Source of the DNA: a bacterium
Lineage (GTDB): Bacteria; Bacillota; Clostridia; Lachnospirales; Lachnospiraceae
Direction: 5' to 3'
Assembly: GCA_029012425.1 (NCBI GenBank)
Contig: JAQXMB010000085.1
Location: 45,696 to 109,695, forward strand
DNA length: 64,000 bases
The position numbers and the translations under genes were made by a program. Below, one piece after another: positions 57,314 to 64,000 of this stretch (the first letter of the stretch is position 1; every line of letters starts with the position of its first letter). The notes beneath the pieces were generated by a model. That model was not told the origin of the DNA and ran no database searches. It was given only the letters and a program-made list of their open reading frames with translations.

Positions 57314-59083
57314 TTACATACGCTCAGGTGCTGTGAAACCAAGCACATCGATACAGGTCTCAAGTACTCCTCGAGTAAGCTCCAGCAGCGCAATATATGA
57401 CTGCTGTTTTGCCGCATCGGGTTCTGCAAGAATTTTCGTCTCGTGATAAAAATGATTCAGTGCATTTGCCAAATCATAAATATAGGAGCAGATGCGATGC
57501 GGTGCAAGCTCTGCGTAAGCTGCCTCAATCACTCCATTAAAACGGGCCAGTTCGAGCTGTAACGCCTTTTCGCTTTCAGAGCAGGCAGCCCCCGGAACAA
57601 TACCAACAATAGAATGACCAGCCTGCTGATACTTATTCAAAATTGATTTCACACGAACAATTGTATAAAGAATATACGGTCCTGTATTTCCCTCAAAAGA
57701 TGTAAACCGGTCAATATCAAAGATATAATCCTTCGACGCCTGATTCGATAAATCACCATATTTGATAGCGGAAAGTGCAATCTGTGCAGCAGTTTTTCTT
57801 GCATCCTCCTCATCCATGGTCTGGTTTTCAGAAATCTTTTCATACATCTTTTCTTCGATATCACTGAGCAGTGTCTCAAGACGCATCACACCACCATCGC
57901 GGGTTTTGAACGGTTTTCCATCCTTCCCGTTCATCGTTCCAAAGCCCAGAAAATGAAGTTTTACATCATCGCCAACCAGATGCGTCTTTTTCGCACAGCG
58001 GAAAATCTGTGTAAAATACAGATCCTGTCTCTTATCCACAACATAAATAATCTCGTTGGGATTATAAGATCCCACACGCTGAACGATTGTTGCAAGGTCG
58101 GTTGTGTTGTAAAGTGATGCCCCATCTGATTTTAAAATCATGCAGGGAGGAATCTCTTTTGTATCAGTCTCCTCCTTCACATCTACAACAAGCGCGCCCT
58201 CACTAATATATGCATATCCTGCGTCCTTCATCTTTCGAACCATTTCCGGAATATACGGCTGTGCGTCACTCTCTCCCTTCCAAAGCTCAAAAGATACATT
58301 CAGTCTCTTATAGTTGCGTTTCAGATCATCAACGGACACTTTGATAATGTGTCTCCACAATGCCTGATAGCCGCGATTGCCATGCTGCAAATCATAGGTT
58401 GCTTGCATCGCCTTTTCTTTATATGCCTCATCTTCTTTTGACTTCTTACTCGCAGTCGGATAAATCTCCTCAAGCTCAGAGATTGTAAACGGTGCTTCCG
58501 TCGGATATTCATCGGTAAAAGTGCTGTTAAAATAGGGCAGATACGGCTTACGCTCTTTTAACTCGGTAATGATGAGACCCATCTGAAGTCCCCAGTCCCC
58601 GATATGCACATCTCCAATCATCGTATTACCCATGAAGATACCCATACGCTTAATGCTTTCACCGATAACTGCCGAACGAAGATGCCCGACATGCAGCGGT
58701 TTTGCAACATTCGGTCCGCCGTAATCGATCCTGATGGTCTTCGGCTTCTCAACGCGTTCACATCCATAACGGCCCGGATCTCCACTCATCTGTACCAAAT
58801 AATCTGCCAGATAATCCGTAGACAATTTTAGGTTCAAAAAGCCCGGCATCACAGCATTCACTTCTGAAAACATCTTGTTATCCAAAAGCTTGTCCGCGAT
58901 TGAATCAGCAATCTCGATTGGTGCTTTTTTTAACTGTTTTGCAAGCGCCATTGCCCCATTGCACTGAAACTCACAAAGGTCCGGGCGATTGGAGATTGAA
59001 ACCTTGGCATAACTTTTCTCATAGCCAAGCTCGTCAAACGCCAGCTCCATTGTCTCCGTGATTAAATCCAATAACTTCTTCAT
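57314..59083 (-). CDS. argS: ArgS, arginyl-tRNA synthetase
   Basis: A 589-residue class I synthetase. It has an N-terminal Add-1 domain (VSISNRPDLCEFQCNGAMAL), the HIGH-like PLHVGHLRSAVIGESIKRMG and the ArgRS-type KPFKTRDGG in place of KMSKS. A helical anticodon-binding domain begins near DRFTSFEGNTGPYILYTIVR. It charges tRNA-Arg. I use the ATG at 59083 (MKKLLDL), with AAAGGA about 8 bases upstream, rather than a start eight codons earlier. No T-box or long leader precedes it; the upstream gap is 62 bp and contains the terminator of the previous gene. Confidence 0.97.
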   Translation of the reverse strand: MKKLLDLITETMELAFDELGYEKSYAKVSISNRPDLCEFQCNGAMALAKQLKKAPIEIADSIADKLLDNKMFSEVNAVMPGFLNLKLSTDYLADYLVQMSGDPGRYGCERVEKPKTIRIDYGGPNVAKPLHVGHLRSAVIGESIKRMGIFMGNTMIGDVHIGDWGLQMGLIITELKERKPYLPYFNSTFTDEYPTEAPFTISELEEIYPTASKKSKEDEAYKEKAMQATYDLQHGNRGYQALWRHIIKVSVDDLKRNYKRLNVSFELWKGESDAQPYIPEMVRKMKDAGYAYISEGALVVDVKEETDTKEIPPCMILKSDGASLYNTTDLATIVQRVGSYNPNEIIYVVDKRQDLYFTQIFRCAKKTHLVGDDVKLHFLGFGTMNGKDGKPFKTRDGGVMRLETLLSDIEEKMYEKISENQTMDEEDARKTAAQIALSAIKYGDLSNQASKDYIFDIDRFTSFEGNTGPYILYTIVRVKSILNKYQQAGHSIVGIVPGAACSESEKALQLELARFNGVIEAAYAELAPHRICSYIYDLANALNHFYHETKILAEPDAAKQQSYIALLELTRGVLETCIDVLGFTAPERM

Positions 59084-59115
59084 ATGCTTTTCCTTTCTAT
59101 AATCCATTGCACAAA

Positions 59116-59134
59116 AAAAACGCTACGCGTTTTT
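59116..59134 (-). terminator. Terminator of the coiled-coil gene upstream of argS
   Basis: AAAAACGC and GCGTTTTT flank a 3-base loop, with extra A and T residues on both sides. This can act in either direction. It lies 11 bp after the stop of the 146-residue gene. Confidence 0.7.
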
Positions 59135-59145
59135 CTTGGTATATC

Positions 59146-59583
59146 CTATAAATTTGTCCCGGCGTGTTCGATCATATCCCGTAAGGCTTCATCCTTCTCC
59201 GCCAAAATATGATCAATCGTTCCCTTTGTTATTCTTTGTTCTTCTTCAAATTTTTTCTCGGCCGCCTCGCGCGCAATCGCAATTTCCTGGCGCTTCTTAA
59301 GTTCATCTTCCTTCGCCTCGCGATTCAGTCGGTCAATAATCTCCTGCGCCGCACGAATCTGTTCGTCGCTCATCTGATTTTTTAATTCCGAAGTTTCTTG
59401 TGCAGGCGATGCGGACATCTCATTGCCCATCTGATAATCGGACGATTGTACAGCTGCCATTGTTGCAGATTTTTCCTGCATCTGTGCCAGTTCCTGCGGT
59501 GTCATATAATGAACATTCCACCACTTGACAATTGCATTTTCCATATTCAGTTTCTTATCGCGTTCGGCAATCAAATCTCTCAT
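59146..59583 (-). CDS. Uncharacterised Gln/Glu-rich coiled-coil protein
   Basis: A protein of about 145 residues that I do not recognise. The N-terminal part (MENAIVKWWNVHYMTPQELA) may be a short conserved motif. The remainder is Ala/Glu/Lys/Gln-rich and helical, strongly coiled-coil from about residue 60 to the end. No membrane helix or catalytic motif is seen. Start choice is difficult. The ATG at 59583 lies only 7 bases after a TATAAT box and would be leaderless. The ATG at 59544 would give a 132-residue protein with a 40-base leader but only a weak ribosome-binding site. Confidence 0.6.
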   Translation of the reverse strand: MRDLIAERDKKLNMENAIVKWWNVHYMTPQELAQMQEKSATMAAVQSSDYQMGNEMSASPAQETSELKNQMSDEQIRAAQEIIDRLNREAKEDELKKRQEIAIAREAAEKKFEEEQRITKGTIDHILAEKDEALRDMIEHAGTNL

Positions 59584-59590
59584 GACACAT

Positions 59591-59619
59591 ATTATATATG
59601 ATTTCAATAAATAATTCAA
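59591..59619 (-). promoter_or_regulatory. Promoter of the coiled-coil gene
   Basis: The minus strand has TTGAAT (-35, 59614-59619), a 17-bp spacer and TATAAT (-10, 59591-59596). The predicted start of transcription coincides with the first ATG. Confidence 0.55.
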
Positions 59620-59764
59620 CTATGAGCCCCACATTCACAAATGCGGTTTCTGCTAGATTTTGTTGTTTAAAATCCGGCTTTATTGTGCATATTTCCATGC
59701 AGTTTCGTGCATGCTTCTGATGTATGAACTGCCACATTCCACGGCAGCAAACTGGAGGTTACCT

Positions 59765-60541
59765 ATGTCTGCTTACAAAGTCGAAATCTGCGGTGTAAAT
59801 ACCGCAAAGCTACCCGTACTGAAAGAAGAGGAAAAAGATGCTCTGTTTGAGCGGATTCGAATGGGTGATGAAGCAGCGAGAGAAACCTACATCAAGGGTA
59901 ATCTGCGACTCGTTCTATCGATCATTCGACGGTTTTCCGGTCACACGGACAACATTGATGATTTGTTTCAGATTGGATGTATCGGTCTGATGAAATCCAT
60001 TGACAATTTTGACCCTACAATGGGTGTAAAATTTTCAACCTATGCGGTTCCGATGATTATCGGAGAAGTACGACGCTATCTGAGAGATAATAACAGCATC
60101 CGTGTCTCCCGCTCTCTGCGTGACACAGCATACAAGGCAATTCACGCCAAAGAGATCTTACTGACACGCACGCAGGAAGAACCGACCATTGATGATATTG
60201 CCAAAGAATCCGGTCTTTCCAAGGAAGAGATTATCTATGCACTGGATGCCATCCAAAGCCCTGTCAGCCTTTACGACCCCGTTTTTACAGATGGCGGAGA
60301 TACACTCTATGTTATGGATCAAATTGCTGATAAGAAAAATAAAGAATCGCTATGGATAGAATCGCTCTCCCTGAGCGATGCAATGTCGCGCTTGGGAGAG
60401 CGAGAAAATTATATTATTCAATTACGATTTTTTGAGGGAAAAACCCAGATGGAGGTCGCTGAAGAAATCCACATTTCTCAGGCCCAGGTATCCCGTCTCG
60501 AAAAGTCTGCACTCAACCACATGAAAAATTACCTGAAATAA
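59765..60541 (+). CDS. sigG: Sigma-G, forespore-specific sporulation sigma factor
   Basis: A 258-residue sigma factor. The N-terminus KVEICGVNTAKLPVLKEEE is diagnostic of sigma-G (in Bacillus it interacts with anti-sigma factors). Region 2 has NLRLVLSIIRRFSGHTDNIDDLFQIGCIGL and FSTYAVPMIIGEVRRYLRDN. Region 3 has RVSRSLRDTAYKAIHAKE. Region 4 has a helix-turn-helix EVAEEIHISQAQVSRLEKSAL. The start is the ATG at 59765, 8 bases after GGAGG; the open frame extends further upstream without similarity. Unlike in Bacillus, sigG is not next to spoIIGA-sigE but is separated from them by the beta-CASP gene and on the opposite strand. Confidence 0.96.
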   Translation: MSAYKVEICGVNTAKLPVLKEEEKDALFERIRMGDEAARETYIKGNLRLVLSIIRRFSGHTDNIDDLFQIGCIGLMKSIDNFDPTMGVKFSTYAVPMIIGEVRRYLRDNNSIRVSRSLRDTAYKAIHAKEILLTRTQEEPTIDDIAKESGLSKEEIIYALDAIQSPVSLYDPVFTDGGDTLYVMDQIADKKNKESLWIESLSLSDAMSRLGERENYIIQLRFFEGKTQMEVAEEIHISQAQVSRLEKSALNHMKNYLK

Positions 60542-60557
60542 ATCCGGTATCTGCAGA

Positions 60558-62165
60558 CTAGCGATCCCATTTATCGCAGAGTGAATTAATCTGATCTGCA
60601 AATCGCCCAAGTTCTTTGTTTGCAAGACCCTCATTCTTATGTATTACAGTCATCAGGCGCTGACCTGCGGCAACAAGTCTTGCAAATACATTGCTGGATG
60701 CTTTTATGTTATTCTTGGTCTTTTTCGGCACCGTCATGCGACTGCCCTGTTTGATACAGTTGCTTGTAAACAGATCATAAATATCTCCGCTGTATGGTGC
60801 AACGGCATCATAACCGAGTGTCTGCTTCAGATGCGCAGCGAAATTCTCGGTCACCTTATCATCTCCATGGACAACGAATACTTTTTTCGGTGGATGATTC
60901 TTAAAGCTTTCCGCCCATTTGGTCAGATGAGAACAGTCCGCATGACCACTGATTCCGGGCAGATTCACAATCTTTGCCTGAACCTCAATGGTCTCTCCGA
61001 AAAGCCGTACCTCTTTTGCATTATTAAGAAGTGCATGCCCCAGCGTTCCGGGAACCTGATATCCGACAAACAGAATCGTCGAATCCTCACGCCACAGATT
61101 GTGTTTTAAGTGATGTCTGATCCGGCCGGCTTCACACATACCGGACGCCGATATGATAACAACCGGTTTTTTCAAAAAGTTAATCTGTTTGGAAGCATTG
61201 CTGTCTACTGCCACCTTTAGTCCGGGAAACTGAATCGGATTAATTCCCTGTTCCACCAGAGACATTGCTTCCTCACTGAAGCATTCTTTTACATTTTTAT
61301 GAAAAACATTGGTTGCTTCAATTGCGAGCGGACTGTCTATGTATACCTCAAAATCTTCAAATTCCGGTAAAAAATGTTCTGTTTTGATTCGTCTTAGGAA
61401 ATACAAGATCTCCTGGGTTCTTCCGACAGAAAATGCGGGAATCACAACATTACCGCCACGAATAAATGTGTCTCTGAGCACCTCCGTCAAAAGCGGAGCA
61501 TAATCTGCGGTAATCTCATGCTCTTTATCACCATAGGTCGATTCCATAATGACATAGTCTGCATCCTCAAGATATGTCGGTGCCTTGATTAACGGCTTAT
61601 TTCCCTGTCCGATATCTCCGGAAAAAACCAGTTTTACTTCACGATCCTTTTCTGTCACCCACAACTCAATCGATGAGGAACCAAGCAGATGTCCTGCATC
61701 CACAAATCGGATTGCAAGATGATCATCAACCTGTATGCGCTCTTCATACATACAAGGTGTAAAATGTGTCAGGACACCCTGTACATCCTCAATCGTATAC
61801 AAAGGCTCAACCTGTGCTCCACCTGATCGTTTCGATTTTCGATTGCGCCACTCTGCTTCAAATTCCTGTATATGTGCAGAATCTTTCAGCATAATTGTAC
61901 ACAGTTCATAGGTCGCCTGCGTACAATAGATGCGCCCCCGAAATCCGTGTGCATACAAAAGCGGAAGCAATCCCGAATGATCAATATGTGCATGTGTCAC
62001 AAGCACGGTATCAATGGCTGCCGCATTCACGGGAATCTCCTGATTAATATACAAATCCGGTCCCTGTTCCATTCCGCAATCCACCAATAAATGCTTATCC
62101 TCATACTGTAAAAAGTGACAGCTTCCGGTCACCTCATGAGCAGCTCCCAAAAACTCCAATAGCAT
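60558..62165 (-). CDS. Beta-CASP metallo-beta-lactamase-fold ribonuclease-like protein
   Basis: A 535-residue protein. The metallo-beta-lactamase core has VTHAHIDHSG (His58, His60, Asp62, His63) and VFSGDIGQGNKPLIK. The beta-CASP insert has VIPAFSVGRTQEILYFLRRI, and the RMBL part has VNLPGISGHADCSHLTKWAESF and VHGDDKV. Proteins with this layout (YsxA/CPSF-like, RNase J-related) are RNA exo- or endonucleases. The C-terminal 70 residues after SGDIYDLF are extra and basic, possibly for RNA binding. It converges on sigG with 16 bp between stops. Confidence 0.9.
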   Translation of the reverse strand: MLLEFLGAAHEVTGSCHFLQYEDKHLLVDCGMEQGPDLYINQEIPVNAAAIDTVLVTHAHIDHSGLLPLLYAHGFRGRIYCTQATYELCTIMLKDSAHIQEFEAEWRNRKSKRSGGAQVEPLYTIEDVQGVLTHFTPCMYEERIQVDDHLAIRFVDAGHLLGSSSIELWVTEKDREVKLVFSGDIGQGNKPLIKAPTYLEDADYVIMESTYGDKEHEITADYAPLLTEVLRDTFIRGGNVVIPAFSVGRTQEILYFLRRIKTEHFLPEFEDFEVYIDSPLAIEATNVFHKNVKECFSEEAMSLVEQGINPIQFPGLKVAVDSNASKQINFLKKPVVIISASGMCEAGRIRHHLKHNLWREDSTILFVGYQVPGTLGHALLNNAKEVRLFGETIEVQAKIVNLPGISGHADCSHLTKWAESFKNHPPKKVFVVHGDDKVTENFAAHLKQTLGYDAVAPYSGDIYDLFTSNCIKQGSRMTVPKKTKNNIKASSNVFARLVAAGQRLMTVIHKNEGLANKELGRFADQINSLCDKWDR

Positions 62166-62225
62166 CGTACCACTCTCCTTTATGTAAAATAATGTTACGA
62201 GTTCCCCTCTTTTATTTTATCACTT

Positions 62226-62960
62226 TTATTCGAATTGTACGATTTCTTTTTTTAATCTGCGCATAATTTTTTTCTCCAGTCTTGAGATGTAGGATTGGGA
62301 AATACCAAGCAGATCTGCTACCTCCTTTTGTGTCAGCTCCTTTCCCTCCGGAGAGTTCAGTCCAAAACGCAGTTCAACAATCTGTCTCTCCCGTTCCGAC
62401 AAATGTTCAATTGCTTTGCCGAGCAATTTCTTCTCTACTTCTGACTCAATATCCTTTGAAATCACATCTTCATCCGTCCCGAGGATGTCTGATAAAAGTA
62501 ATTCATTCCCATCCCAGTCAACATTGAGCGGTTCATCAATGGACACTTCCATGCGAAGTTTACTGTTACGCCTTAAATACATCAATATTTCATTTTCGAT
62601 ACAGCGGGATGCGTATGTTGCAAGCTTAATCTTCTTATTCGGATTAAAGGTGTTGATTGCCTTAATCAATCCAATCGTCCCAATTGAAATCAGATCTTCC
62701 ACGCCAACGCCCGTGTTATCAAATTTCTTTGCGATATATACAACCAGTCTCAGATTATGCTCAATCAACTCTTTTCGTGCCTCTGCACTGTTATTTTCCA
62801 TGCGTAATATACATTCCTGCTCTCTTTTCGTATCCAGCGGCGGTGGTAATACTTCCGCACCACCGATATAATGTATCTCCTTTTCTCGTTCGAATAACAT
62901 GGTATAGAGCGAGGTGATCTTCAGTTGAAAATGATTGGGTACATTAATCTTTATGTACAT
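62226..62960 (-). CDS. sigE: Pro-sigma-E, early mother-cell sporulation sigma factor
   Basis: A 244-residue sigma factor. Residues 1-29 are a divergent pro-sequence preceding the conserved [14 protein letters not shown], the SpoIIGA cleavage neighbourhood in Bacillus. Region 2 has [39 protein letters not shown] and [18 protein letters not shown]. Region 3 has [20 protein letters not shown]. Region 4 has [20 protein letters not shown]. The start overlaps the spoIIGA stop by 17 bases, coupling the factor to its protease. Contrast with sigK in this window, which has no pro-sequence. Confidence 0.97.
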   Translation of the reverse strand: MYIKINVPNHFQLKITSLYTMLFEREKEIHYIGGAEVLPPPLDTKREQECILRMENNSAEARKELIEHNLRLVVYIAKKFDNTGVGVEDLISIGTIGLIKAINTFNPNKKIKLATYASRCIENEILMYLRRNSKLRMEVSIDEPLNVDWDGNELLLSDILGTDEDVISKDIESEVEKKLLGKAIEHLSERERQIVELRFGLNSPEGKELTQKEVADLLGISQSYISRLEKKIMRRLKKEIVQFE

Positions 62961-63759
62961 AACAGTTCCTCCTGCTTTCTTTTCTGTCAGAAATCAGATA
63001 AAACAGACCCGCAGGTAAAATCATTTCGTATTCCTTTCCTTTGAAGATGTGGTTTCCCGTTTTTCCTACAACAGCATCATGAACCGTTGTCTTTCCTATC
63101 TTCACGCAGTCAATTGTCCATACCTGAATCAATTCGTTCTCTCCGTTAATGCAATGATATGGCACCAGACGACTCTTCTCATCTGCAAGTCCAAGTGTCT
63201 CTATTGCTTTTTCCGAAAGAATACTTACCGGACGGTGTACATACGGATCCGACAGGCGATTCCCTGTATCATATAACGCTCGAATTTGAAGTTTTCTGTC
63301 CTGATGCATCAGCCAAACATCATACAGTCGCAAATCTTGAATTGTTCTTCGCTCCTCCAAGATAATTGAAACCATAATCCCCAGAAACACAACTGCCGAT
63401 TCCAGAAAAAGAGAATTGTTTCCCGGAAGATATGTTGCAAGCAGATTCAGAATTCCTCCTGCCGCAACCGTTGCGATCAGATCCCACAGTACCATCCGAA
63501 AGAAAACACTTGCTTTTCCCGGATGAAAGCATATATGAAGACCGAATAGTTCAAATAAAATACATCCGATCTGATACCAGACACCAAAGCCAGAAATCAC
63601 AAATAATCCTACACCTGCTGTCGTCTGCAAAAATCGAACGATCACAAGACGAACCGTCCCGGCCTGCTGTTTCATCCATATTTTCAAAAAGATACTGATG
63701 CCGATTCCGAATAGACAGCTTCTCAGCCACAATTCATCGATATATACGACTACCTCCAC
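62944..63759 (-). CDS. spoIIGA: SpoIIGA, membrane aspartic protease that activates pro-sigma-E
   Basis: A 271-residue protein. The N-terminal half has about five membrane helices ([20 protein letters not shown] onward). The C-terminal half is a pepsin-like domain with the active Asp in [14 protein letters not shown], then [19 protein letters not shown]. SpoIIGA dimers cleave pro-sigma-E when the forespore sends the SpoIIR signal. The start is GTG at 63759, 10 bases after AAAGGAG. A Spo0A-type promoter is upstream. Confidence 0.95.
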   Translation of the reverse strand: MEVVVYIDELWLRSCLFGIGISIFLKIWMKQQAGTVRLVIVRFLQTTAGVGLFVISGFGVWYQIGCILFELFGLHICFHPGKASVFFRMVLWDLIATVAAGGILNLLATYLPGNNSLFLESAVVFLGIMVSIILEERRTIQDLRLYDVWLMHQDRKLQIRALYDTGNRLSDPYVHRPVSILSEKAIETLGLADEKSRLVPYHCINGENELIQVWTIDCVKIGKTTVHDAVVGKTGNHIFKGKEYEMILPAGLFYLISDRKESRRNCYVHKD

Positions 63760-63811
63760 ATATGTAACGCTCCTTTTTCATCTCCCTGTCCTGTCTGTTT
63801 CATCCTGCTTC

Positions 63812-63845
63812 ATTATAGCTGTTTACATGTACGAAACCTGTCGAA
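63812..63845 (-). promoter_or_regulatory. Spo0A-controlled spoIIG-type promoter with tandem 0A boxes
   Basis: On the minus strand a perfect 0A box TTCGACA (63839-63845) overlaps a -35-like TCGACA. A 21-bp spacer precedes a perfect TATAAT (63812-63817). A second, weaker box TTCGTAC (63829-63835) lies exactly 10 bp downstream of the first. The spoIIG promoter of Bacillus has the same odd long spacing (22 bp) and 0A boxes one helical turn apart. Confidence 0.75.
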
Positions 63846-63863
63846 AAGAATACCGCCCACAAT

Positions 63864-63890
63864 AAAAAAGAATGCGCTTTGCGCATTCTT
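63864..63890 (-). terminator. Rho-independent terminator of a transcript entering from the right edge
   Basis: AAGAATGCGC and GCGCATTCTT form a perfect 10-bp stem with a TTT loop (plus strand). The minus strand continues with T residues. It would end a minus-strand transcript whose gene lies beyond 64000. Confidence 0.75.
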
Positions 63891-63894
63891 CGCG

Positions 63895-63995
63895 CCCGAG
63901 CGGTATGCGAAGCATATACCTCATCTCCGCGAGGTGCGCAGTCTCCGTTTCACTTCGGTCGGTGCAAAACCGGTGTCCACAGGACATCGTGCACC
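63895..63995 (-). repeat. Hairpin-dense intergenic module upstream of the terminator
   Basis: No open frame is evident. At least four inverted repeats are packed into 100 bp: GGTGCA...TGCACC enclosing TGTCC-ACA-GGACA, CCG...CGG around TTTCACTT, ACCTC...GAGGT, and GGTATGC-GAA-GCATA(TA)CC. It is more GC-rich than its surroundings. It could be the 3' untranslated region of the next gene, a structured non-coding RNA, or a REP-like intergenic repeat; I lean to the last from the modular look. Confidence 0.4.
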
Positions 63996-64000
63996 CTTGC

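Noticed and set aside
1..64000. Prophage, insertion sequence, tRNA or rRNA genes
   Set aside because: No transposase, integrase, phage structural gene, cloverleaf or rRNA-like stretch was recognised by reading; a tRNA search program could still find a missed one.

Overview
This 64 kb window is chromosomal DNA of a motile, spore-forming anaerobic Firmicute. The best fit is the family Lachnospiraceae. Reasons: the order dprA-topA-codY-flgB with the fla/che-type flagellar operon; four sporulation genes (spoIIGA, sigE, sigG, sigK); an Ech-type [NiFe] hydrogenase operon together with NfnAB; and several proteins whose architecture I associate with Lachnospiraceae (the DUF5716/DUF5717-like pair, the DUF1292 and DUF5662 types). 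I cannot fix the genus. I saw no rRNA, tRNA, CRISPR array, insertion sequence or prophage. Nearly all genes lie on the minus strand, so operons read from high to low coordinate.

Region 1 (1-19948) is the flagellar operon, read flgB, flgC, fliE, fliF, fliG, fliH, fliI, fliJ, a MotE-like gene, fliK, flgD, a small flagellar-operon gene, flgE, motA, motB, fliL, fliM, fliY, fliO, fliP, fliQ, fliR, flhB (cut by the left edge). It builds the basal body, export apparatus, hook, stator and switch. A sigma-A-like promoter and a possible CodY box precede flgB. Region 2 (20022-25549) is comM-dprA-topA-codY, ended by a terminator. Region 3 (25644-29605) holds sigK without a pro-sequence, a DUF5662-type gene, a TraX-like membrane protein and a glycogen-debranching-enzyme homologue that has lost key catalytic residues. 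A DUF1292 gene (+) and a UvrD-family helicase follow.

Region 4 (31994-40025) is a nine-gene operon echA-B-C-D-E-F-hypC-hypD-hypE. It is preceded by a His-rich CsoR/RcnR-family metal sensor, a good promoter, and a C/G-tract palindrome that looks like the operator of that sensor family. hypA, hypB and hypF are not here. The ferredoxin subunit has four rather than two [4Fe-4S] motifs, and the catalytic subunit is encoded without a C-terminal extension. Region 5 (40063-46861) is a tight four-gene operon of uncharacterised proteins: a 1180-residue beta/alpha-solenoid protein, a divergent Hsp70/actin-fold ATPase, a TPR protein and a coiled-coil protein with a two-helix membrane hairpin. This is my best candidate for an undescribed system.

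Region 6 (46961-52454) has a PLP aminotransferase/decarboxylase (+), an orphan Hpt protein flanked by a possible HD-GYP remnant and a small ORF, an iron alcohol dehydrogenase and nfnA-nfnB. NfnAB and Ech together point to ferredoxin-centred energy metabolism. Region 7 (52488-57224) is a four-gene operon: a CobW GTPase with a His/Cys repeat, a second CobW-type GTPase fused to a DUF1980-like domain, a cytosolic ParB-like/BMP-like fusion and a metallophosphoesterase. Region 8 (57314-63845) has argS, a coiled-coil gene, sigG (+), a beta-CASP metallo-beta-lactamase protein and spoIIGA-sigE behind a Spo0A-type promoter (21-bp spacing, 0A boxes). The right end (63864-63995) is a run of hairpins ending in a terminator, with no gene seen.
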